Shown in pieces: positions 1 through 6,617 of a stretch of DNA of 6,912 bases; within the stretch, counting starts at the first letter, position 1, and every line of letters starts with the position of its first letter. The notes beneath the pieces were generated by a model. It saw nothing but the letters and a program-made list of their open reading frames with translations, was not told the origin of the DNA and did no database searches. The stretch lies in the NCBI GenBank assembly GCA_958366705.1, contig CATXCB010000029.1:1-6912 (forward strand). Reading direction: 5' to 3'. The DNA comes from an uncultured bacterium. Its GTDB lineage: Bacteria; Cyanobacteriota; Vampirovibrionia; Gastranaerophilales; Gastranaerophilaceae. The position numbers and the translations under genes are program-made.

Positions 1-12
1 TTTCAATTTCAT
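1..12 (-). CDS. Start of a divergent gene running off the left edge (partial, product unknown)
   Basis: On the minus strand an ATG at 12-10 opens a frame reading Met-Lys-Leu-Lys before the window ends. The start Met-Lys-Leu-Lys would suit a signal peptide, but four residues cannot identify a product. The main support is context: a Bacteroides-like minus-strand promoter lies about 55 bases upstream (67-98), and the 1-245 spacer carries inverted repeats as expected between divergent genes. The start is preceded by AT-rich DNA without a clear Shine-Dalgarno site, which is normal in Bacteroides. The call rests on position and promoter only. Confidence 0.4.
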
Positions 13-66
13 AATACTTTAGTTTTATTGATTAATAGTTATTATTTTATGTTTTCAAATTTGTTG

Positions 67-98
67 CAAAGTTACCCTTGCCACCAAGAGTACACAAT
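67..98 (-). promoter_or_regulatory. Putative Bacteroides sigma-70 (RpoD) promoter for the divergent left-hand gene
   Basis: Read on the minus strand, TAACTTTG (74-67) matches the Bacteroides -7 consensus TAnnTTTG exactly. ATTG (98-95) lies 20 bases upstream, a three-of-four match to the -33 TTTG box at normal spacing. Transcription would start near position 60 and reach the ATG at 12 after a leader of about 50 bases. The -33 box overlaps the end of the inverted-repeat arm at 97-108, so a protein bound there could contact or block RNA polymerase. Seen: motifs and spacing. Inferred: activity. Confidence 0.5.
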
Positions 99-170
99 AC
101 CTAAAAATTGGGGTTTTATTACTGATAATCATATACATCATAAAATACATGAGTACTTATTTTTAGGTAT
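97..170. promoter_or_regulatory. Inverted-repeat operator candidate between divergent genes
   Basis: ATACCTAAAAAT (97-108) and ATTTTTAGGTAT (159-170) are perfect 12-base reverse complements separated by 50 bases. A looser third copy of the core (AATAGGTATTA) lies at 193-203. Both arms have GAGTAC a few bases to their left on the plus strand (88-93 and 151-156). The left arm touches the -33 box of the minus-strand promoter. This looks like paired binding sites for a regulator serving both directions, but the protein is unknown and a transcript hairpin is also possible. Confidence 0.4.
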
Positions 171-245
171 AAAGCCGAAAATTATCACCATTAATAGGTA
201 TTATCAGTATGTATTTCTATAACCAATTTTGTAAAAAAAGCAAGC

Positions 246-479
246 ATGATTAAATTGACACATCATGAAATGCCTGTGAACAAGACACTTCATCATAGAA
301 CAATAGAGATTCTGACAGTACTTACCCTACTTATAGGTAGTCCGTCATTCCTTATTTACTTCTATTGTTCCCACGACACAAATAATCCATTATGCCAATG
401 GTTGCTTTGTACTTTGAACCATACTCCCGAAGATGGGGAATACTTATATAATCGATACTTAGTAATCAGTATCACATGA
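246..479 (+). CDS. Small predicted single-pass membrane protein, unrecognised (77 aa)
   Basis: I do not recognise this family. The 77-residue product has a charged, His-rich N-terminus and one hydrophobic stretch at about residues 22-42 (EILTVLTLLIGSPSFLIYFY) that could span the inner membrane. A Cys-containing, mostly polar tail follows. The start at 246 follows an A-rich stretch with AAAAAAAG; Met9 (270) is an alternative. The stop overlaps the start of the next ORF in an ATGA, which suggests translational coupling, or that both are pieces of one older gene split by a frameshift. No consensus promoter is visible just upstream. Codon use is too little to judge, so it could be a chance ORF or a remnant. 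Confidence 0.4.
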   Translation: MIKLTHHEMPVNKTLHHRTIEILTVLTLLIGSPSFLIYFYCSHDTNNPLCQWLLCTLNHTPEDGEYLYNRYLVISIT

Positions 480-757
480 GCGGCCTTATATTCGGATTTT
501 TATTTGTAATTTCCTTATTGTTCATTGCAATAAGAAAAAGATCCTTAGATTTATCTCCATTCCAAATCACTTATTTACATTCACTCATAAAAAAAATCAG
601 TAAACATCTTCCACTTTATAAGCTACCATCCAAAGCATCCGGCCTTAAATACCTTATAATTTCATATGTTGATAAACTCTTTCTTAAACAGAAGATTCAA
701 TTTCATATTAGCAATGATTTAGTTGCATATTCCTCCTATAGCTTTAAAACATTTTAA
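476..757 (+). CDS. Small predicted membrane-anchored basic protein, unrecognised (93 aa)
   Basis: The start ATG overlaps the stop of the preceding ORF (ATGA at 476-479). Residues 3-19 (LIFGFLFVISLLFIAI) form a strong N-terminal transmembrane or uncleaved signal-anchor segment followed by RKRS, a positive-inside pattern. The rest (about 25-93) is Lys/Leu/Ser/Tyr-rich and probably cytoplasmic, with no motif I can name. It ends 67 bases before the AraC-type regulator, and the regulator's own putative promoter overlaps its last codons. It might be the second half of a frameshifted two-helix protein formed with the upstream ORF. Function unknown; reality moderately likely. Confidence 0.4.
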   Translation: MSGLIFGFLFVISLLFIAIRKRSLDLSPFQITYLHSLIKKISKHLPLYKLPSKASGLKYLIISYVDKLFLKQKIQFHISNDLVAYSSYSFKTF

Positions 758-774
758 ATATCAAGTTATATTTG
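743..774 (+). promoter_or_regulatory. Putative Bacteroides promoter of the AraC-family gene
   Basis: TATATTTG (767-774) is an exact match to the Bacteroides -7 box TAnnTTTG. TTTA (743-746), one mismatch from the -33 TTTG, lies 20 bases upstream, within the usual 19-21 spacing. The start site would fall near 780, giving a leader of about 45 bases before the ATG at 825. The -33 box overlaps the end of the preceding small ORF, so the regulator can be transcribed independently of it. Confidence 0.5.
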
Positions 775-824
775 TCCGGGATAGATGTATCAAAACTTTT
801 TTTATCTTAAAATGTTTATAATGT

Positions 825-1733
825 ATGGAAATGCTATTTTTACTAAAGAATTTATACCGTGATCCTCTTGCGCTATCCAGATTCAGCCAATTCAGGTGTC
901 TTCATATAAGTAAAGGAGAGATTATCCAAAACTTGAACGAAACCCATGAATTTCAAGTTTGTTTTGTTCTAAAAGGATCATTATGCCTATTCAGAGATCA
1001 TATAGAATCCATGCCTCTGATGGCAATGCAGAATGAATTTTTCTTCATCAGCAGCCTGCATCAATGTAAAATCAAGGCAATGGATGAAGTACAACTTGTC
1101 ATTCATGCATGTAATATTGTGGCTCCTTATCTACATAGCAGAACAATAGAGTATCTGCAAGATATATCCATCGAAGAAGTAAAACCGGTAGAAGTCCTTC
1201 CCATTTATCCGTTAATGCGTTCCTACTTAGATTTGCTGGTCGATTACATGAAAAATGGAACAGAAATTCCCGACTTACATCGAGCCAAAGAATATGAATT
1301 GTTCTCATTATTTAAAATTTGCTATAAGAAGAATGAAATTGCCTCCATTTTCCGTGATGCGCTATCTAACGACCTTCAATTCTTCGTATCCGTCATGACA
1401 CATTACAAAGCTTGCAGAACAGCCAAAGAACTAGCTGTTTTATGTGGATATAATGATACTGTTTTCACACAGTTATTCAAAAAAAACTTCCATGGAGATA
1501 CACCATATCAATGGTTACAAAAACAAACATCTTATGAAATTGAATTCAAATTAAAAAAAAGTACTTTACCCATCAAACAAATAATGCTGGACTATCATTT
1601 CAAGACTTTCTCCCATTTTACAACCTACTGTAAAAGAAATATCGGAGCTACTCCTAACGAAATACGTAAAAAAGGAGAAGAATCAAGAGATACACCTTCT
1701 CTTGAAACATATTCAGTTTCTGCAAACGATTAA
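825..1733 (+). CDS. AraC/XylS-family transcriptional regulator (302 aa)
   Basis: A cytoplasmic DNA-binding regulator with a normal length for the family. Residues about 20-100 are beta-rich with a cupin-like pattern (GEIIQNLNETHEFQVCFVLKG), the usual AraC sensing or dimerisation half. Residues 100-185 are helical linker. The C-terminus carries the double helix-turn-helix: the first around 198-222 (TAKELAVLCGYNDTVFTQLF), the second around 246-283, ending in the family signature FKTFSHFTTYCKRNIGATP then NEIR. No membrane segment or response-regulator receiver is present, so it is a one-component regulator with unknown ligand. The start at 825 is chosen because the putative promoter ends about 50 bases upstream; Met3 (831) is an alternative. 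It is co-oriented with the collagen-like lipoprotein/OmpA pair and is the obvious candidate for controlling it, although 520 bases separate them; that link is inference. Confidence 0.92.
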   Translation: MEMLFLLKNLYRDPLALSRFSQFRCLHISKGEIIQNLNETHEFQVCFVLKGSLCLFRDHIESMPLMAMQNEFFFISSLHQCKIKAMDEVQLVIHACNIVAPYLHSRTIEYLQDISIEEVKPVEVLPIYPLMRSYLDLLVDYMKNGTEIPDLHRAKEYELFSLFKICYKKNEIASIFRDALSNDLQFFVSVMTHYKACRTAKELAVLCGYNDTVFTQLFKKNFHGDTPYQWLQKQTSYEIEFKLKKSTLPIKQIMLDYHFKTFSHFTTYCKRNIGATPNEIRKKGEESRDTPSLETYSVSAND

Positions 1734-2253
1734 ACAAACATCCCGCATCCTAAAGATTATGAATATAGTTATCTCCATCATACACACTAAAGCTAATAAT
1801 AAGTTTGTTTCCTGATCTCGGTATATGGATCTATTTTAAGAGTTTCTATACATCTATAATAACAAATATCACAAAACCTAATCATAATCCACCATCAATA
1901 TATGGAAAACTTATCACATATACCCCTCTGTAAAATCATATAAAGCATCTACCATTTAAAACTATCCCAAAACGAACATTTAGAAAAATAGGAAACCTTT
2001 TTATGCAGATATAAAAGAAAGAACTGATTATATGCAAACAAATCTTTTAAATACGCAACTTCTTTTTAGTACCAAATATAGAACTTTGCACCCAAATAAA
2101 ATGTGAATATTATTATAATGTAAATCGCACACAGCAGAATAACCTAAAATATAAAATTGCATGCCCCCCAACGATACAATATTCAATAAAGCAGAACGGA
2201 GTTTATCCAATATGTAACAACAAAGAACAATTCATTTTTAATAATTTACAGTC
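1734..2253 (+). other. 520-base gene-free leader before the collagen-like lipoprotein gene
   Basis: This AT-rich stretch has no ORF with recognisable content. The 60-codon frame on the minus strand at 2028-2210 looks like chance. No clear rho-independent terminator follows the AraC gene. A lone TAAGTTTG at 1800-1807 fits the Bacteroides -7 box but lacks a -33 partner, and no better promoter lies nearer to 2254. Partial resemblances to the left-hand operator core occur at 2065-2072 (TTTTAGTA) and about 2139-2151 (ATAACCTAAAATA). The likely contents are the lipoprotein gene's promoter, AraC binding sites and a long untranslated leader, none of which I can place firmly. Confidence 0.4.
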
Positions 2254-5052
2254 ATGTATACAAAGAAGAAATGCAAAATTTATGTATTATCAGTGCTACT
2301 TTGCACATTTTTTTTCTCGTGCAGCAGTATTGATTTTGAATTACCCCAAGGTCCTCAGGGAACCAATGGCAAATCCGCTTATGAGATATGGAAAGAAGAA
2401 GTTGAAACCGGTCATATAAACTGGCCTTCCACCCAAGTTGATTTAGCAGACTTTTTAGTTTATATTAAAGGAGAAAAAGGAGACAAAGGAAAAGATGGAA
2501 TGTCTGCATACGATCAATGGAAAATCCTGATCACCCAAGGTAATGTCACCAACCCTCATGACCCTTCGCTCATTTGGCCTTCTTCAAAAAATACAGAAGC
2601 CGATTTTTGGGATTTTCTTAGCGGAAGAGACGGAGAATCACCTCATATTGGCGAAAATGGGAATTGGTATATCGGCAATAAAGATACAAAAATCAAAGCT
2701 ATCGGCAAAGATGGAAAGGATGGAATTAATGGCAAAGACGGATTTTCCGCCTATGAATTATGGAAACAATCTGTTGCTGGCGGCAATATAAATTGGCCCA
2801 AAGACCAAACAACAATGGAACATTTCTTTTTATATTTAAAAGGGAAAGATGGTGAAAATGGTATTACTCCACATGTTGGTGAAAATGGTAATTGGTATAT
2901 TGGCAATCGTGATACAAATTTTCCGGCTCAAGGTCAAAAAGGAGAAAATGGTAAAGACGGAACATCCCCTTATATTGGTCCTAATGGAAACTGGTGGATC
3001 AATACATCCGATACAAAAATAAAAGCTCAAGGAGAAAAAGGAAGCGATGGATTAACCCCTTTCATTAAAGACGGATACTGGTGGATAGGCACATCCAATA
3101 CAGGGATTGCAGTGCAAGGTCCCAAAGGAGAACAAGGTGATAAAGGAGCGGACGGACTTACCCCGGTGATAAAAAATGGGAACTGGTGGATAGGCACCAC
3201 CGATACAGGAATAAAAGCTCAAGGAGAGAAAGGAGATGATGGCGTATCTCCCCATATAGGTAATAACGGAAATTGGTGGATAGGTACTACTGATACAAGA
3301 ATAAAAGCTCAAGGAGAAAAAGGAGTTAACGGAGCATCTGCATACGAATTATGGGTAAATGACGTCAAAAATGATAAAATCAAAGACAAAAATAATTCAG
3401 CATGGTCCAAAGATAAAATTACAATGGCAGATTTTTACACTTACCTCAGTGGAACAAATGGTAACAATGGAAAATCCGCTTATGAACTATGGAAAGAAAC
3501 TGTAGGAACAGGCAATATGAATGATCCTAAAAATCCAGGACAAAAATGGCCTTCTGACAAAGTTTCAGAATATGATTTTTTCAATTATTTAGCTGGTAAA
3601 GACGGAATAAACGGAAGCAATGGTTTATCAGCACATGAACTGTGGAAAAATGACTTAGCTAAATTTTGCGGTACAACAGATGCACTTATTGACCACAAAA
3701 ATGGTGGAGTATGGGACTGTGAAAAAAATACGTTAAAGGATTTTTATGACTATCTACACGGGAAAGATGGCAAAGACGGAGAAGATGGCAAAGACGGCAA
3801 ACCCGGAGAACCAGGAAAACCGGGAACAGAAGTTACCATCATTAAGGGTATACCTAATGTTATTGCACAATATTCTCAATCAGAATATGGTGAATATGTA
3901 CGCACAACTGATGGAGGTGTACTCTATAAAGTATATGATGAAACTGGACAAATCGCACCAAAAGCTCAAGTAAAAGGCATGCCGGGTATCAATGCGGAAA
4001 AAACTTACATTACCAATGAAAACGGAGAGTTTATTGTACCTAAAGAAGATTTACCCGAAATACAAGACATAAACTTACGCTGGGGAACGGTAAAAGAAGT
4101 AACCCTAGCCGGAAAGTTGCCGCAAGAATCCGCTAAAAACACATATGTTCCTAATAGAGTACGCATGAGAATGATCCTCCGCGATAATTCAAATTCATTA
4201 TACGATTATCAGTATCTATATTTCTATATACAACGAAAAGTTAATCCGGAAGACCAATGGCAAAATATCCCTTCTTATTTACCTAATAGTGGTTCAAGGA
4301 ATTTAGACGCATATAGAGTCTCTGACAAAAATAATCCCAACAGTATTTTGCCAGACAAAAAACTATATTCAAACCAAAGTTATAGTTCAAATAATGGAGG
4401 ATATTATTACTATATTTATACCTATCGGTTCATTCAAGAAAATCCCGGAAAATTCAAAAACAATCAATCTGAATATTGGGATGGAAGTGACGTTTATTAC
4501 ACTGTAAAAGCTAGAGAACCTTATTATGGAGAAACTTTCCAATGGAATGGTGTTTGTTTATTAGCTCCTTATCAAATGGGACCTACGCTAAAAACATTAA
4601 AATTAAAAATAATATCCAATGGAGAAGCACCCAGTTTCTCATCTGCTGAAGGTGAATTGGATTTTTCAAAAATAGACTTTACAAGAATTTACAAATCATC
4701 GACCACACGTGTCGTTAAAGAAAATGGAATGGACTATGTAGAACCGATAGCATATACTGAAGAAGAAGCCAGCAAACTTAAAATGGCATATATCACATTC
4801 AGATATACCTCAACAGCTGGCTCACAAGAAGCATCAAGTTCTAATAACAGATCTTCTGCAGAAGTTCCAACGTTCAAAGTATTCGCACCATTTTTAAATT
4901 CATCCATATACATTGACAGTGGCAACAGTTCATATTTCTATAGATATTATCAAGGTTATCTCCGAAAAGGAAAGGATGAAAAAACATTTATTATTGAAAA
5001 CTATAGCAGCTCTTATGAGTTGCCCGAAGTACAAGTTATCTATGAAGAATAA
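2254..5052 (+). CDS. Collagen-like modular surface lipoprotein (932 aa)
   Basis: Predicted exported lipoprotein. Basic N-terminus, hydrophobic core (residues 9-21) and a loose Bacteroidota lipobox FFSC place lipid attachment at Cys23; the acidic residues after it (CSSIDFE) are compatible with surface export. Residues 31-524 alternate Gly-X-Y collagen-type tracts with six SAYELWK modules and six GNWWIGTTDT modules. The longest Gly-X-Y tract (503-524) is the only Pro-rich one and ends the stalk. Residues about 553-606 resemble a carboxypeptidase-regulatory/transthyretin-like beta domain (VYDETGQIAPKAQV ... TNENGEF). Residues about 630-932 are Tyr/Ser/Asn-rich with no recognised fold and may be the exposed head. 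Gly-X-Y proteins usually trimerise, so a trimeric fibre is inferred. Cys472 and Cys489 in the last SAY module could pair. The OmpA-family gene follows after 4 bases, implying one operon. Ligand and role (adhesion, matrix or phage receptor) are unknown. Confidence 0.9.
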   Translation: MYTKKKCKIYVLSVLLCTFFFSCSSIDFELPQGPQGTNGKSAYEIWKEEVETGHINWPSTQVDLADFLVYIKGEKGDKGKDGMSAYDQWKILITQGNVTNPHDPSLIWPSSKNTEADFWDFLSGRDGESPHIGENGNWYIGNKDTKIKAIGKDGKDGINGKDGFSAYELWKQSVAGGNINWPKDQTTMEHFFLYLKGKDGENGITPHVGENGNWYIGNRDTNFPAQGQKGENGKDGTSPYIGPNGNWWINTSDTKIKAQGEKGSDGLTPFIKDGYWWIGTSNTGIAVQGPKGEQGDKGADGLTPVIKNGNWWIGTTDTGIKAQGEKGDDGVSPHIGNNGNWWIGTTDTRIKAQGEKGVNGASAYELWVNDVKNDKIKDKNNSAWSKDKITMADFYTYLSGTNGNNGKSAYELWKETVGTGNMNDPKNPGQKWPSDKVSEYDFFNYLAGKDGINGSNGLSAHELWKNDLAKFCGTTDALIDHKNGGVWDCEKNTLKDFYDYLHGKDGKDGEDGKDGKPGEPGKPGTEVTIIKGIPNVIAQYSQSEYGEYVRTTDGGVLYKVYDETGQIAPKAQVKGMPGINAEKTYITNENGEFIVPKEDLPEIQDINLRWGTVKEVTLAGKLPQESAKNTYVPNRVRMRMILRDNSNSLYDYQYLYFYIQRKVNPEDQWQNIPSYLPNSGSRNLDAYRVSDKNNPNSILPDKKLYSNQSYSSNNGGYYYYIYTYRFIQENPGKFKNNQSEYWDGSDVYYTVKAREPYYGETFQWNGVCLLAPYQMGPTLKTLKLKIISNGEAPSFSSAEGELDFSKIDFTRIYKSSTTRVVKENGMDYVEPIAYTEEEASKLKMAYITFRYTSTAGSQEASSSNNRSSAEVPTFKVFAPFLNSSIYIDSGNSSYFYRYYQGYLRKGKDEKTFIIENYSSSYELPEVQVIYEE
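2344..3825 (+). repeat. Repeated stalk region: 6 SAY modules, 6 NWW modules and Gly-X-Y linkers
   Basis: Within the lipoprotein gene, SAY modules (SAYELWK, a variable insert often with WP, then DFxxYLxG) occupy roughly residues 40-73, 83-124, 164-197, 361-400, 407-448 and 458-503. NWW modules (SPHIG-NGNWWIG-TDT-IKAQG) occupy 129-151, 205-227, 238-260, 268-289, 303-324 and 332-354. The order is S-S-N-S-N-N-N-N-N-S-S-S. Almost every module is joined to the next by a short Gly-X-Y tract such as GEKGDKGKDG. Adjacent NWW copies at 3160-3225 and 3247-3315 are close at the DNA level too, so copy number could change by recombination or slippage. Confidence 0.9.
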
Positions 5053-5056
5053 AAAT

Positions 5057-6247
5057 ATGAAGAAAATATATATACATAAAATCCATCTCATACTATGCTT
5101 TACCTCAGTATTATGTTTCGGTTTACCTATAAATGCACAACAAAATGCAAAGAATGGAGCAGCCGATAATAATAAAAAAGCATGGGAAATAGGTATAGGC
5201 GCAACCGGACTTCAAATGACACGTTTTAATGTCATTAATTTCCATACTAATAATAAAGGCGGTTACACTGTAGGTACTAATAAAAAAGATTTTATTTTTG
5301 GAGGAAATCTATATTTTGCTCGTGAACTTAACTCTCATTTTTATCTAGATTTACAAGGAACATTAGACTACAGTTCCGATCCTGTCCGTAACGGTAAAGA
5401 ATCAAGATGGCTAGGTATGGCAGGAATCGGTTTACAGTGGCGTCTAGGTGAATATCTCCATTCAAATTATATTGATCCTTTCCTACGGATGGGAGCCAAC
5501 TATATGTACAAGAATTTTAAGATCAACTATAAGGGGATGGAAGAATTCAACAGTGAGGAGATGGGATGGAATCTGTCAAATGATTATACTAAAGAAGGGA
5601 AAGATAAACAAAATCTTATCCCTATTTCATTGGGAATAGGCGTGAATATGTGGCTTAATGACAACATTGGCATAGGACTCCAAGGAGACTACCTCATCAT
5701 GCCATACAAACATATAGCCAATTCATGGCAAGGAAGCATTCGATTGATGTGGCGCATTGGTGGTAAATCCCTAAAAGTCAAACCGGAAATTCAATATGTG
5801 GAAAAAATCATAGAAAAAGTTATAGAAAAACCTATAATCATGAAACAAATTGTAGAAACTCCAAGCCAGCCCAATGTTTTATGTGATTTATTCAACAATA
5901 TCTATTTTGAGTTTGATAAAACAGAAATAACTCCTAAAGCAGCTACTATCATTGATGAAATAGCTCAAATTATGCTGACAGACACAAGCAAAAAATATCT
6001 CATCACAGGATGTACTGATGCAAAAGGATCATCACAATACAATATGGATCTATCCCAAAAACGTGCAGACGCTGTAGTCAATGCACTTATAAAGAAAGGA
6101 GTTCCCAATAAAATGTTAAAAGCAAAAGGAGTGGGCGCAAAAATATCGTATGCATCTCAGAATGCTCCCAACGAAATACGAGAAGGAGATCGTAAAATTA
6201 TAGTTCAAATCATTACAAATATGGATTATTGGAATTATATACCATAA
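5057..6247 (+). CDS. OmpA-family outer membrane protein with peptidoglycan-binding domain (396 aa)
   Basis: Residues 1-27 form a signal peptide (cleavage likely after INA, before QQN). Residues about 42-237 contain alternating aromatic/glycine-rich strands of an outer-membrane beta barrel, ending near SWQGSIRLMWRIGG. Residues 238-272 are a linker with a repeated VEK/IEK pattern. Residues about 274-388 are the OmpA C-terminal domain: IYFEFDKTEITP, TGCTDAKGSSQYN, then LSQKRADAVVNALIKKGVP. Asp321 and Arg336 sit where OmpA proteins bind the diaminopimelate side chain, so it should hold peptidoglycan. I chose 5057 (MKKIYIHK) because it is preceded by GAAGAATAAAAAT and gives a compact signal peptide. 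ATG 5042 would overlap the lipoprotein stop and add five residues. The 4-base gap to the lipoprotein gene suggests co-translation and a joint function, perhaps anchoring or helping to display the fibre (inferred). Confidence 0.92.
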   Translation: MKKIYIHKIHLILCFTSVLCFGLPINAQQNAKNGAADNNKKAWEIGIGATGLQMTRFNVINFHTNNKGGYTVGTNKKDFIFGGNLYFARELNSHFYLDLQGTLDYSSDPVRNGKESRWLGMAGIGLQWRLGEYLHSNYIDPFLRMGANYMYKNFKINYKGMEEFNSEEMGWNLSNDYTKEGKDKQNLIPISLGIGVNMWLNDNIGIGLQGDYLIMPYKHIANSWQGSIRLMWRIGGKSLKVKPEIQYVEKIIEKVIEKPIIMKQIVETPSQPNVLCDLFNNIYFEFDKTEITPKAATIIDEIAQIMLTDTSKKYLITGCTDAKGSSQYNMDLSQKRADAVVNALIKKGVPNKMLKAKGVGAKISYASQNAPNEIREGDRKIIVQIITNMDYWNYIP

Positions 6248-6263
6248 AAAATTTCCCCTCTAT

Positions 6264-6306
6264 CAAAACGGCATATATTCCTATATCGTGGAATATAGCC
6301 GTTTTG
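6264..6306 (+). terminator. Strong hairpin terminator after the lipoprotein/OmpA operon
   Basis: The arms 6264-6281 and 6290-6306 pair over 17 base pairs with one bulged A, around an 8-base loop (TATATCGT). The outer part of the stem is CAAAACGGC/GCCGTTTTG, so the 3' arm ends in a T run, followed by GCATATTCC. It starts 16 bases after the OmpA stop codon. The stem is long and its top is AT-rich; termination activity is inferred. Confidence 0.8.
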
Positions 6307-6617
6307 CATATTCCAAAGAAAAGTTCGAGCCATGTATACCCTCATGCCCTCACTGCATATATAACAGGTTTATTATTAACGGTTTATGTAGTAAGGATAA
6401 AAAAAATTGCTCTCATTCATGCTCTCATACTCTCACAATGTTTTGAAGTATATTTCCACATAAATTACTTGTTTTCAGCCACATACCATTTTCTTATAGA
6501 TCGTTTCGACTTGATATAAAGTAGGGTGTTTTAGGCTTTTTCCCCGCAAAAAGTACGCATGAAAGGTCTGTACCTCCACAGAATGACGGTTTACGATGCA
6601 TTGGTAACAATAAAAAA
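6307..6617. other. Gene-free intergenic stretch between the operon terminator and the tandem repeats
   Basis: No ORF here has recognisable content; a frame running 6229-6519 on the plus strand overlaps the OmpA stop and the terminator hairpin and is probably spurious. The stretch contains the octamer repeats listed separately and an arm of a 12-base inverted repeat. It may be decayed mobile-element or phage-type DNA, but no gene remnant could be read from it. Confidence 0.4.
6336..6434. repeat. Iterated octamers ATRCYCTC (five copies, two clusters)
   Basis: On the plus strand the octamer appears as ATACCCTC (6336-6343), ATGCCCTC (6344-6351), TTGCTCTC (6407-6414), ATGCTCTC (6419-6426) and ATACTCTC (6427-6434). 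Two pairs are directly adjacent. An inverted copy, GAGAGCAT, lies at 6697-6704. The arrangement is iteron-like, but there is no replication gene here; what it does is unknown. Confidence 0.55.

Noticed and set aside
1800..1807. TAAGTTTG as a Bacteroides -7 box for the lipoprotein
   Set aside because: It matches TAnnTTTG, but there is no TTTG-like box 19-21 bases upstream and the leader would be about 440 bases; kept only as a possibility in the leader entry.
1732..1810. AAACAAAC/GTTTGTTT as a terminator of the AraC gene
   Set aside because: The arms are only 8 bases, 63 bases apart, and no T run follows a stable hairpin.
2086..2119. TTGCAC and TATAAT as an E. coli-like promoter for the lipoprotein
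   Set aside because: The spacing is 22 bases and Bacteroides does not use this consensus; AT-rich DNA yields TATAAT by chance.
2164..2169. Run of six C as a phase-variation tract
   Set aside because: Too short for frequent slippage and not inside a gene or an identified promoter.
2028..2210. 60-codon minus-strand frame in the leader before the lipoprotein
   Set aside because: Cys/Tyr/Leu-rich chance-like composition, no start signal or promoter, and no recognisable motif.
4913..5056. Longer N-terminus for the OmpA gene reaching back to 4913
   Set aside because: It would overlap the lipoprotein gene by 140 bases and bury the signal peptide; starts at 5057 or 5042 place the signal peptide at the N-terminus.
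6229..6519. 96-codon plus-strand frame after the OmpA gene
   Set aside because: It begins inside the OmpA coding end, crosses the terminator hairpin and octamer repeats, and has no recognisable content.
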